From positions 1 to 64,000 of the forward strand of contig JAJDCR010000165.1 of NCBI GenBank assembly GCA_029260735.1: DNA of 64,000 bases. Direction: 5' to 3'. A model generated the notes under the pieces. The model made no database searches, was not told the origin of the DNA, and saw nothing but the letters and a program-made list of their open reading frames with translations. The position numbers and the translations under genes are program-made. This document shows positions 8,804-17,613 of the stretch, one piece after another (the stretch's first letter is position 1; each line of letters starts with the position of its first letter). The stretch is from Planctomycetota bacterium (GTDB taxonomy: Bacteria; Planctomycetota; Uabimicrobiia; Uabimicrobiales; Uabimicrobiaceae).

Positions 8804-9811
8804 CTACTGTTTAGATTTCTCAGGAAATAATTCTTGTAAGTATTTTATGAGAGTTAAATTAGTAGGCCCATAACCACCGTCATACATAAAATGCTCCAAG
8901 TCAGATCCCATTTCACCAGCATTTTGATAGCGATGGTCTAAATTTTTATGTAGTGACTTCACTAAAATGGCTTCTACTTTAGAAGAAATATCAGGAATTT
9001 TTTCTCGAATAGGAGGTATATCCTCCTTGAGAATCCGCTGCATGGTCATGATAGTCTCTTCGTTTCCAAAAAGCATTTCCCCTGAAAGCATTTCGTAAAA
9101 ACAGATTCCTAAAGAAAATATGTCTGACCGAGCATCTGTTACTTGGAAAGAGGCTTGCTCTGGTGACATATACGGAACTTTACCGTAAAGAACATCTCCC
9201 TCTCGGTTATGCATAACATTCGCTGCTTTGGCAATTCCAAAATCGGTCAGTTTAACGACTCCTTCAAAGGAGATCATAATATTTTTAGGAGAAACGTCTC
9301 GATGAACAACTCCTAAAACATTTCCGTTTACGTCTCTTCTGTTATGAGCGTACTCCAAAGCTCGACAAACCCGACTGATGATAAAACAGCTAATTTCTTC
9401 GGGAACTTTACGGTTTTGATAAACGTGCTGGTCATAGAACTCCTGCAGGTTTATTCCTCGAATATACTCCATGGCAATATAAAAACTATTTTGATATCGT
9501 CCCAGTTGATAAACTTGGGCAATATTTTCGTGAACCAAGTCAGCCACTAATTTGGCTTCCCCGATGAACATTTCCACGAACTCTTCATCCTCGGCTGCAT
9601 CTTCCATTAATGTTTTGATTGCCATAGTTTTTTGGAAGGCTTCAGCACCCAACTGAACTGCTTCATACACAGTCCCCATGCCTCCAGAGGCAATTTTTTT
9701 TACCAGGCGAAAGGTGTTTTTATCATGAATTTCGACAATACCTTGTTGGTTAAACATACCCGCTCTTTCAAAAATAAGTTTAAAGTTCATTACAAAACAT
9801 ATCTCAGCCAC
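8804..9811 (-). CDS. Single-domain Ser/Thr protein kinase
   Basis: 335 residues, almost entirely a Hanks-type kinase: ASGGMGTVYE loop, MAIK lysine 66, HRDVSPKN at 170-177, DFG at 190-192, YMSPEQ for the APE segment, SDIFSLG in the F helix. All catalytic residues are present. There is no sensor, membrane or repeat domain, so it must be controlled by partners or by other kinases. The frame opens at a GTG; in-frame ATGs at 9790 and 9757 are alternatives, and 9757 keeps the whole kinase fold, so the start is uncertain. It lies between two other kinase genes in the same orientation, probably co-transcribed. Confidence 0.85.
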   Translation of the reverse strand: MAEICFVMNFKLIFERAGMFNQQGIVEIHDKNTFRLVKKIASGGMGTVYEAVQLGAEAFQKTMAIKTLMEDAAEDEEFVEMFIGEAKLVADLVHENIAQVYQLGRYQNSFYIAMEYIRGINLQEFYDQHVYQNRKVPEEISCFIISRVCRALEYAHNRRDVNGNVLGVVHRDVSPKNIMISFEGVVKLTDFGIAKAANVMHNREGDVLYGKVPYMSPEQASFQVTDARSDIFSLGICFYEMLSGEMLFGNEETIMTMQRILKEDIPPIREKIPDISSKVEAILVKSLHKNLDHRYQNAGEMGSDLEHFMYDGGYGPTNLTLIKYLQELFPEKSKQ

Positions 9812-9938
9812 GTCCCTAATTCCTTAGTAATTAGGAGGACTTTACCACCAAATTATGGATAAATTATATTGAGAATACTTATGATGTCAAGAACAATGAT
9901 TTTTTCTATCTGATCAAATCAAGGCCCTTCTTGATGAT

Positions 9939-11783
9939 TTATGGTGACTTCAGCACCTCTCTCTTAATCTTATCTGCAGCTTGATAATCTTGAATAGATT
10001 TCTGAAAATCTGTTGCGTCGGTAACATTGACCCCTCGATTTTGATAAGCTTTCCCCCGGGCTTCATAAGCCTCGTAAAATTGAGCGTTATATTGAATTGC
10101 TAAGGTGAATTTTTCGATCGCTTTGTTCCAGCTTTTCAATTCCATATAAGCATACCCTAATCGATAATATGCCAAAGCATACGTTTTATCAATTTTTAAC
10201 ACTCGTTCATACTCTTCTATCGCTTTTTGATAGTCCTTATACCTCTGGTAGACATCCCCTTTTTCCAAGTAAGCTTCGGCTAGTTTAGGATAAGTTGAAA
10301 TCGTTTGTTCAAACTTTCTTAGAGCTTTATCTATTTGGTTTTTTTTCTTTAGCTCTCGCGCTTCTTGTAAAAAAGCTTGGGCTTTCATTAAACTCTTTTT
10401 CTCTTGCTCGTTAAGTCCTTCGTTATCTTTACTTAGTTGAAGCCATAAAAACAAACCAAGGGCGACAAGAAAAAAAATTGCTCCTGCTACCTTCAAAGTT
10501 TTCTGGCGATTTTTTTTCATCTGCCTACTCCAGCGCTCCCAAGGACTCATTGGTTTTGCTAAAATAGGTTCTCCTTTTAGATAACGATCTAAATCTTCAG
10601 AAAGTTCTTTGCAAGTTTGATAGCGATGAGTTACATTCTTTTCCATACACTTAAGGCAAATAGTTTCTAAGCTTTTGTCTACTTTGCGACTACATTTACT
10701 AGGGGCAACAGGCTCTTCTTCTACAATTTTATGGTACAGCTTAATTAAGTTGGATTCTTTAAAAGGCAAACGACCTGCTAAGATTTCATATAGAATAACT
10801 CCTAGAGAGTAAATGTCAGAACGCCCATCGATTTCATGGCTTCCAAGAGTTTGTTCTGGCGACATGTAAAAAGGAGTCCCCATCGTCTTTCCGTCTTCAG
10901 TCACTTTAGCCTCTTCAGACTCTTTTTCTTTTTTTTCTTTTTTTTGATCAAGAGCTCCCTCTGAGCTGTCCTCCATTCTTTTGGCTAATCCAAAATCCGT
11001 AATCTTAGGCTCATCTTCTAAATTGATAATGATATTAGAAGGCTTAATATCGCGGTGAAGAATGTTACTTCTGTGAGCATAATCTAAAGCATTGGCAATT
11101 TTAACGAGATAAGAAACCAATTTTTTCTTTCGAGACCGACGCTTCATGTGCTCTTTGAGAGTTTCTCCGTCTATAAACTCCATAGTGAAATAGTACGGTG
11201 GTTTTTTGGAGCTAATTTGGTAGATTGTCACGATATTAGGGTGTCGTAAATCTCTAACGGCCTCTGCTTCTAGTTGAAAACGACGAATTTCATTTTCGGA
11301 AGCAGCTCCTCCAGAACGCAAAAGCTTTAGAGCTTCAATACGATCTAGATAAATCTGTCTCACTTTGTAGACAATTCCCATCCCTCCTCTCGCGATTTCC
11401 CCTTGGATTTCATAATCAGGTATACTAATCGAAGTTTGGGTTATTTTTGCAGAAGAATTGGTTTCTTTAGAAATGGAAGGAACCAACTGAGAAATATTTG
11501 CAGGTAAAGAAGTGGAAGATGAATTCACTAGCTTTTCATACAAAACTTGAGCCTGTTTTTTGACAAACACCATCGTTTTGGTGTAATCTGTTATTTCTAG
11601 AAGTCTTTTTTGGACTAAAAGTTGTCCTAGTTTACATTGTTTTTCGACTGGTAAACGCGACCTTTCAATCAAAACTTCTTTGATTGTTTCCGTCGAAAAC
11701 AATCCCTGAGAAATAAGAGCTTTAGCTAAAAGTTTGTCTTCCCACTTATCTAGGCATACATTAAATTCAATTGTTTTTTCCAT
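9939..11783 (-). CDS. Membrane Ser/Thr kinase with MshEN-like and TPR domains
   Basis: 614 residues from the ATG at 11783, which follows AAAGAGAAG; a longer frame to 11837 would overlap the upstream gene and adds a sequence unlike any domain. Order: MshEN-like helical domain (about 15-75, with LISQGLFSTETIKEVL and KLGQLLVQKRLLE), kinase (about 124-410: ARGGMGIVYK, lysine 153, HRDIKPSN, DFG, YMSPEQ), membrane helix about 432-450, then three or four TPR units (AYLEKGDVYQRY, AYYRLGYAYMEL, AYEARGKAY). The activation segment carries an extra Lys/Glu-rich stretch of about 25 residues between DFG and GTPFYMSPEQ. The layout predicts a cytoplasmic kinase with an extracytoplasmic TPR sensor or scaffold. 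Confidence 0.88.
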   Translation of the reverse strand: MEKTIEFNVCLDKWEDKLLAKALISQGLFSTETIKEVLIERSRLPVEKQCKLGQLLVQKRLLEITDYTKTMVFVKKQAQVLYEKLVNSSSTSLPANISQLVPSISKETNSSAKITQTSISIPDYEIQGEIARGGMGIVYKVRQIYLDRIEALKLLRSGGAASENEIRRFQLEAEAVRDLRHPNIVTIYQISSKKPPYYFTMEFIDGETLKEHMKRRSRKKKLVSYLVKIANALDYAHRSNILHRDIKPSNIIINLEDEPKITDFGLAKRMEDSSEGALDQKKEKKEKESEEAKVTEDGKTMGTPFYMSPEQTLGSHEIDGRSDIYSLGVILYEILAGRLPFKESNLIKLYHKIVEEEPVAPSKCSRKVDKSLETICLKCMEKNVTHRYQTCKELSEDLDRYLKGEPILAKPMSPWERWSRQMKKNRQKTLKVAGAIFFLVALGLFLWLQLSKDNEGLNEQEKKSLMKAQAFLQEARELKKKNQIDKALRKFEQTISTYPKLAEAYLEKGDVYQRYKDYQKAIEEYERVLKIDKTYALAYYRLGYAYMELKSWNKAIEKFTLAIQYNAQFYEAYEARGKAYQNRGVNVTDATDFQKSIQDYQAADKIKREVLKSP

Positions 11784-11811
11784 CTTCTCTTTTATCCCTC
11801 GGGGATAGCTG

Positions 11812-12372
11812 CTACTGGACATAGATAATATCAACAACTACATCATTCTCAAAATAAACCGCTCTTTTCCTTCGGTCTATTGTAAAGTAAATCCAGATAT
11901 CTCTATCTTTTTTTTCCAAGTCAGGGGGCCATCCCATAGACCAAAGAACGAGTTTTTTACTCATCCCTCTTTTTATTTCTCCCAGCTGAATAGACCTAAA
12001 ATCTTCTGGGGGCAAAGCTTCAATTTCATCAAGAGGGTTTTCGGTAGAAAGATATCTCTCTAAACAATCCACCAAACTAGCATCTTCGGAAAGGCGAGAA
12101 AAACGCCAATATAAAATGAATTCACGATTATAGTTATCTACCATAATGGCGGTTTCATTATCAATATTTTTTAGGCGTACAGGAGTTCCCACAGGAACAA
12201 TCTCTCCATCTATATAGTTTTGCCAATAAATAGACTGTTTTTGATAAATTCTTAAGTTTGTCGCTAACCACATTTCTTGCCCAAGTAATTCTTGGGTCTT
12301 AGGGTCAGGAGTTAGGGAAGTACAAGCGATTGCCAAAAAAGAACAAATCCATAAGAGTAGCCATTTTTCCAT
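11812..12372 (-). CDS. Lipoprotein with BamE/SmpA-like C-terminal domain
   Basis: About 186 residues from the ATG at 12372 (a GTG at 12384 is possible). A lipoprotein signal ends in the lipobox LAIAC. The C-terminal third reads IKRGMSKKLVLWSMGWPP, then a Trp-Ile-Tyr strand, then RAVYFENDVVVDI. That is the BamE/SmpA pattern: GM..xxV...G.PP, W.Y strand, final V.F..g.V..I. BamE belongs to the outer-membrane protein assembly machine. The divergently transcribed neighbours encode TamB and an Omp85 protein, which supports an envelope-assembly role. The N-terminal ~110 residues match nothing I recognise. It stands 28 bp upstream of a kinase gene in the same orientation. Confidence 0.6.
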   Translation of the reverse strand: MEKWLLLWICSFLAIACTSLTPDPKTQELLGQEMWLATNLRIYQKQSIYWQNYIDGEIVPVGTPVRLKNIDNETAIMVDNYNREFILYWRFSRLSEDASLVDCLERYLSTENPLDEIEALPPEDFRSIQLGEIKRGMSKKLVLWSMGWPPDLEKKDRDIWIYFTIDRRKRAVYFENDVVVDIIYVQ

Positions 12373-12552
12373 CTCAGTCACCAAAGTCTTTCTAGTATCA
12401 TAAATTCTATGTATTGTTTATATTATAACCATAGACTGAGGGAACGACAACGTAAAATCACTAAGTACATAAATATATTAGCTCCAAAAACACTCTTTTG
12501 TTATAATACCCCCATTAAAATCGAGAAAATTCATCTTCCATAGGACGGCTCT
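12373..12552. promoter_or_regulatory. Divergent promoter region with TATAAT box
   Basis: This 180-bp gap separates the minus-strand lipoprotein-kinase cluster from the plus-strand tamB operon. A perfect TATAAT at 12502-12507 faces tamB; the -35 region is weak. TAGGACGG precedes the tamB ATG at good spacing. I see no clear counterpart for the minus-strand genes. Confidence 0.4.
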
Positions 12553-15500
12553 ATGTTTAGCAAACCAAAGGAAAAAAATCTCTCTCCGAAAAAAAAGTTT
12601 TCCAAAAAGAAAAAATTTGGCTTACTCATTCTCTTCTGTACAATCATTTATATTTTTAGGGTTCCTCTTTTGTCTCCTCCTATCACCTGGGGACTTGAAA
12701 AAATAGTTAAGCAAACAGTTGGTCTTGACATAGAGATTCAAGAATTTAAAGGGACCTATTTCACAGGAATATCTCTTCACTCTATTCAAATCAAAGACGG
12801 AGGAGATCTTTTTCAAAGCTTAGATGTTGAGGAAGTGTCTGTTCAATACAATCCTCTATTTTTTTTAGAGGGGGGCCGTATTCTAACGGAAGTGAGGGTA
12901 ATTAAACCTAAAATTTCTGCTTTTGCCCCCCCTTCGGAATCTGTTTCTCCAGAAAATTCGACCCCTTTTAAACCTATTGATTTGAGTGAGATTTGGGGAC
13001 AAATTCCAGATATTATTGTAGAAGAAGCCCATTTAGTTTATGAAGACAAAACTCAGGGAATTCATGCCTCTATCAGAAACTTATCTTTACATCATACCCC
13101 TGAAGTTGGCAAACTCCAAGTCGCAGAAATTTTAGCAGGGGGTATCTTACCTCAAGAAATACAACTATCTGATTTTTTACTTGCTTGGAGTTTTCAAAAT
13201 AAAAAACTTACCATTACAGATTGCCAAGTCAAAATTGAAGAGTTTCCCGAAAAATTAAACCTGGAAAAGCCTGTTGTCATTGATTTAAAAACAATAGGAG
13301 CTTATCCTGTTGAATTAGATTTTCCTTTGCCTGGAGGAAAAGCCGAAGGAAATCTGGTGATCGACTTGGAAAAGGGAGCCCAAGTTCGCTTTCAGAAACT
13401 CTCGACTACCTTTTCAGAACTTCAAAAAACACTATCTTTTTTAACAAAAAAAGAGTTAGATCTCACTCCTGGTGGAGTTTACCTGAATTTTGGGATCGAT
13501 CTTCCTTATTGGGATTTACGCTCTCTTCGGGGCCGTTTAAACTTAAATATCCTTTCTGCGGAAGACGAAAAATCTCTTCCACCCACTACTGCAGAGATCA
13601 AAAAAGGTTTTACTTTACTTTTCAAAGTGGCGGAGTTAGGAACCCTTACTCATTTAGTGAATAGTCTTTCTCCTATTATTCCCCAAAAAACAGATTCATC
13701 TTGGAAAGTACCTGTAGAGTTACAAGGAGGAATCTATGCCCAAAGCCATTTTCAAATCGAAGAAAAAAAAGGGAAAGAAAGTCTCAACGGTAATTTTTCT
13801 TTAGGGTTAGAGCAGTTTTTAGCCGGTCTAGAGGGAAACTTTAAAGGAAAAAGAGTTGCTTTCGACAAATTTTACTCCCAGGGGAAATGGCAGGCAACTT
13901 GGCCGGGAAAGTTAGGTGGAGAACCTGAAAGAGTTAATATTCCGGAGTTTAAAATAAACTGGGATGATGTAACTATCTTTCAACTTTCGTCTCAACTGGA
14001 CTTAAGTTCTAAAATAAAAGAAGTTTCTCTGGAAGGAGAAGTAGACTTCCCCTTGGTTGAGCCCTTACTCAAACTAATTCAAAATGCTCTTTCGCCTTCG
14101 ACAAAAAAAAATCCTGAACATCCTTTATCAAAGATGCAACTATGGAACGGAAGTATCCACACAGATTTTCATCTCAAAGCAAAAATTAATGAAAAAAATA
14201 TTCCTCAGAGTTTTCAAATAAACCTTAATCTAAATTTAGGCCCAGGAGACTGGAAAGAGTTTTCTTATCAAAATATTTCCTTAGATATAAAATTAAAAGA
14301 TGTCCAGGGAGATCTTTTCGTAGAGCGCTTTGTTTTTTTCGTGAACGGAGAGAATGTTTTTGAAATTCAAGGAAAAGTAGGCTATCAAAAGGGACGATCA
14401 AGTGATATCTTTATTTTAAGCAAGTTACAGGGGGTATTACCTTATTTAAAAATGATCATTCCAGAGTTGGAGTCTTTTTCAGGAGATCTCCAAACCAAGG
14501 TGCATTTTAAGGGAGAGCTTTACCCTCTCCTAGATGTCAAAGGCCAAGATGATATTCCCAAGGCTTTAGCAGGAGCTGAAATTGGCTTAGAAATTCAATT
14601 ACAAGAGGGAAAATGGCAAAAATTTTCCTGCCAAAATCTTTTGGGAAAACTTCAGCTTAAATTCGAAAAAGGAGATTTTCTTAAACTAGAGGAGCTTTCT
14701 CTAACTCTCGATGAAGAAAAACTAATCGACTCTCAAGGAAAATTTCATTACCCCAGTAAGAAATTTTCTCTAAAGAACAGATTTTTTTGTTCAGACTTAA
14801 GTAAATACGCTTCTTTTATTCCCCCTTCTGCTCCTAGCATTAGAGGAGCTCTTAAAGTAAGAGCCGATTTTAATGGTAAGGTTCCTTTTCAAATAGGGGA
14901 ACCTTTTCTTCTACACAATCACTTACAAGTTTTGTTAGAGAATGGACAAGTTGTTCTTCCCGCGACAGCAGAAGCCCCCCCTAAAACTTTTTCTTTTGAA
15001 GAAATCAAGTTTCAAGTGGCCAGTAAACTAAAGGGAACTTCTTGGTTAGAACTGGATCAGCTAGAGCTAGAAAGTTGTACTCTTCAATTAAACAAAGAAA
15101 ATATATTCCGAGGAAAAGGAAAGATATACCCCTTTTCTTCACGTCAAAGCCAGTTGCAAGTTTCTCTGAGTATAAAGGACATAGAAAAGCACTTAGAAAA
15201 TTTTCTTCCTCCCGAGAAAAGGAAGCTTTCTGGAAATTTTCGTTTGAACTTGCTGCTGCAAGGAAAAATCGAAAAATCACCTCAAGTAGCCCTTCAACTA
15301 CAGCTAGGACTATTCCAAGGTAAAATTGATACCTATTCCTATCAATCTCTCGTTCTTAAAAGCAAACTAAATTTAGCTCTAGGTCATTTGAGAATACCCA
15401 AACTCCAAGTCCTTCTCGACAAAAATCAAATATTTAAAACGACCCTTGATTATAACTACCAACAAGAAAACCCTTCTTTAAAGATAGACAGTGCTTGGCA

Positions 15501-17613
15501 AATTCTAAATATCGAGCGCTATTGGCCCCTTCTTTCTCAAGAACATCAAGAACATTCTCCCTGTGCCGGAAATCTTCAAGGAAGTTTTCAAGTCGAAGGA
15601 ATCCCTCCTTTCCATCCCGAAAGAAAACCACAGCTCAACTTAGAAAATCCTTGGCATCTTAGCCTAAAACACTCCTTACAACTTTCCTCTGGTAGACTTT
15701 TAGAAAAAGCTATAGATAAACTTTCCTTCCAGGGAAAAATAAACGTTAACCAAGAAGAAGTTGATATTAGCAAAATAGAATTGATTTTAGAGCAAAATAC
15801 TCTTGTTAAGATTTTTGGCAAAGTAGGCTATTCACCGGGTAGTGAAACAAGCATTACTTGTCAAAGTACTTTAAGTGACTTAGCTCAATATTTAGAATAT
15901 CTAGAAAAAGAAAACTCTAATCCAGCCATTCCCATAAATGGAGATTTGATTACAAATCTTCAAATCAAAGCAAAATTTCCCTCCCCTGGCGAATTACTAT
16001 CGGCAGAGCTTACCTCCTCTATTCATTTTGAGAACGGAAAGATCACCCTAGTTTCTTCCAAAAATGAGAAAAAGGATGTTCTTCGTACTTTTGTTATTCC
16101 TCCCACTCATTGGTACTCTAATGTCCAACTAAAAGAAGAAGATATACTCATCAACAAATGCCAAATTTCTTCTCAAAAAAAACTTATTTTAGAACTTTTT
16201 GGCCAACTTAACTTGAAAGAAAAAAACGATATAAAGCTCCGCTTTGATTTAGAAAAAATGATTAACACATACCTTGCTGCCTTGCAAGGCCAAAGTAAAC
16301 CTGTTTTACTAGGGAAATCTCAGGGAGAGCTTCATATCTTTGGGCAAATTCCTCAAAGTTCTGAAGATGACATTGATTTAAGAGGAACATTTACTCTTCC
16401 CTTTCAAGTCAAGGAAAAACAGAAGGCTTGGCAGTTTAAACCCCATCCTAAAATTGTTCTATCTGCTCGCGAGGAAAGTGGTCCTCAAGGCTTTCAACTT
16501 TCTTTTCAACTCAGTGGTTCTCAGAGTAGTCCCAAGGTCGATGCAAGCTGGAGCTGGGAACAAGAAATTATTCGCCTTGTTGGACAAGATTTTCGGATTA
16601 AAGACATCTCTCTTCAAGGTAAATTCAAAGAGCAGACTTTAAGCACTTCCCTCGAAGCTAATATCGGAGGTGGTAAAGTTCTTTTTGTTGCTCAACTCGA
16701 TTTGAATGAAAAGCTGGAGCCAAAAAAAGTTCGCCTTGACATTACGGGGAATCGTTTACTCTTAATTCGCACAAATAAACTGTATGGGCGAGCAGATAGT
16801 AAAATCTTCTTCGAAGGAGAATGGCAAGAGGACTCTCTAGGGCAAAAAAAAATCAAAGCCCTTTTGGGAGGAGAAGTTAAAGTAACAGAGTTTGAAGTTT
16901 CTGCTTATTTTGACAGCTCGACAATAGAAAATATACAAGCCCCCCCTACTCCGCACCGAGTTTCTGGCCCCCAAGGACCTTTAGGAATAGAGATCCCAGG
17001 ACTTGATTTAGAGCTTGATTTGAAAATTATCTTAGAAAAAATATCTGTTCATAACAATCTAGTAGAAATGGAAACAAAAGGAAATATTACAGTAAGTGGT
17101 AATAGTAAAGCTCCTATTGTCTCAGGCTGGATACGAACTACCTTAGGTAAGCTATTCTTGCCTCAAGGAGTTATGAATATCAACGAATGTCTTATCCGCC
17201 TGAAGGCCTCCGACCCATTAGTTCCTTACATTAGCCTAGAGGCGGAAACAAAAATCCAGAGCTACCAAGTTTTTGTTCATGTCAATGGGCCTGTTAGCGG
17301 CTTAGAAATTGAGTTTTCATCCTTTCCCCCTCTTCCGACAGAAGATGTTATTTCTTTACTAGTCACAGGAGGAACTCGTAGCCAGCTCAATGAATCAGGT
17401 AGTAGTCGTCTCGTCAATACGGGCATTTCGTTTCTAGCTCAACAATTTATTAACTCCATTGGTTTAGGACAATATGTGACTACCCAATTTACATCCACCT
17501 CTTCTGTAATTACAGTTAGTCCTCCCCAATGGAAGGGTTTTGCTCTACAGGGAGCAGTAGACACCGAAGGAAAGGCTCAACTAAATGCTTTGTACCGCAT
17601 ATATTTTAAATAG
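12553..17613 (+). CDS. tamB: TamB family translocation and assembly module protein
   Basis: 1686 residues. A basic N-terminus and one membrane helix (about 24-42) anchor a long repetitive beta-rich region of AsmA/TamB type. The C-terminus carries the DUF490 hallmarks: GWIRTTLGKLFLPQGVMNI, then LVPYISLEAETKIQSY, a VNGPVSGLEIEF strand, and SFPPLPTEDVISLLVTGG. TamB-like proteins form a groove across the periplasm that serves outer-membrane protein insertion and lipid transport. Its stop overlaps the Omp85 gene by 29 bp, the usual tam-type pairing. In several phyla TamB pairs with BamA instead of TamA. Confidence 0.9.
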   Translation: MFSKPKEKNLSPKKKFSKKKKFGLLILFCTIIYIFRVPLLSPPITWGLEKIVKQTVGLDIEIQEFKGTYFTGISLHSIQIKDGGDLFQSLDVEEVSVQYNPLFFLEGGRILTEVRVIKPKISAFAPPSESVSPENSTPFKPIDLSEIWGQIPDIIVEEAHLVYEDKTQGIHASIRNLSLHHTPEVGKLQVAEILAGGILPQEIQLSDFLLAWSFQNKKLTITDCQVKIEEFPEKLNLEKPVVIDLKTIGAYPVELDFPLPGGKAEGNLVIDLEKGAQVRFQKLSTTFSELQKTLSFLTKKELDLTPGGVYLNFGIDLPYWDLRSLRGRLNLNILSAEDEKSLPPTTAEIKKGFTLLFKVAELGTLTHLVNSLSPIIPQKTDSSWKVPVELQGGIYAQSHFQIEEKKGKESLNGNFSLGLEQFLAGLEGNFKGKRVAFDKFYSQGKWQATWPGKLGGEPERVNIPEFKINWDDVTIFQLSSQLDLSSKIKEVSLEGEVDFPLVEPLLKLIQNALSPSTKKNPEHPLSKMQLWNGSIHTDFHLKAKINEKNIPQSFQINLNLNLGPGDWKEFSYQNISLDIKLKDVQGDLFVERFVFFVNGENVFEIQGKVGYQKGRSSDIFILSKLQGVLPYLKMIIPELESFSGDLQTKVHFKGELYPLLDVKGQDDIPKALAGAEIGLEIQLQEGKWQKFSCQNLLGKLQLKFEKGDFLKLEELSLTLDEEKLIDSQGKFHYPSKKFSLKNRFFCSDLSKYASFIPPSAPSIRGALKVRADFNGKVPFQIGEPFLLHNHLQVLLENGQVVLPATAEAPPKTFSFEEIKFQVASKLKGTSWLELDQLELESCTLQLNKENIFRGKGKIYPFSSRQSQLQVSLSIKDIEKHLENFLPPEKRKLSGNFRLNLLLQGKIEKSPQVALQLQLGLFQGKIDTYSYQSLVLKSKLNLALGHLRIPKLQVLLDKNQIFKTTLDYNYQQENPSLKIDSAWQILNIERYWPLLSQEHQEHSPCAGNLQGSFQVEGIPPFHPERKPQLNLENPWHLSLKHSLQLSSGRLLEKAIDKLSFQGKINVNQEEVDISKIELILEQNTLVKIFGKVGYSPGSETSITCQSTLSDLAQYLEYLEKENSNPAIPINGDLITNLQIKAKFPSPGELLSAELTSSIHFENGKITLVSSKNEKKDVLRTFVIPPTHWYSNVQLKEEDILINKCQISSQKKLILELFGQLNLKEKNDIKLRFDLEKMINTYLAALQGQSKPVLLGKSQGELHIFGQIPQSSEDDIDLRGTFTLPFQVKEKQKAWQFKPHPKIVLSAREESGPQGFQLSFQLSGSQSSPKVDASWSWEQEIIRLVGQDFRIKDISLQGKFKEQTLSTSLEANIGGGKVLFVAQLDLNEKLEPKKVRLDITGNRLLLIRTNKLYGRADSKIFFEGEWQEDSLGQKKIKALLGGEVKVTEFEVSAYFDSSTIENIQAPPTPHRVSGPQGPLGIEIPGLDLELDLKIILEKISVHNNLVEMETKGNITVSGNSKAPIVSGWIRTTLGKLFLPQGVMNINECLIRLKASDPLVPYISLEAETKIQSYQVFVHVNGPVSGLEIEFSSFPPLPTEDVISLLVTGGTRSQLNESGSSRLVNTGISFLAQQFINSIGLGQYVTTQFTSTSSVITVSPPQWKGFALQGAVDTEGKAQLNALYRIYFK

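Noticed and set aside
9905..9945. Hairpin between two kinase genes as a terminator
   Set aside because: The ATCAAG/CTTGAT stem is only six bases and no T-run follows; too weak to claim.
15042..15323. Open frames on both strands within tamB
   Set aside because: Frame shadows inside a long, clearly coding beta-repeat gene; products have no features.
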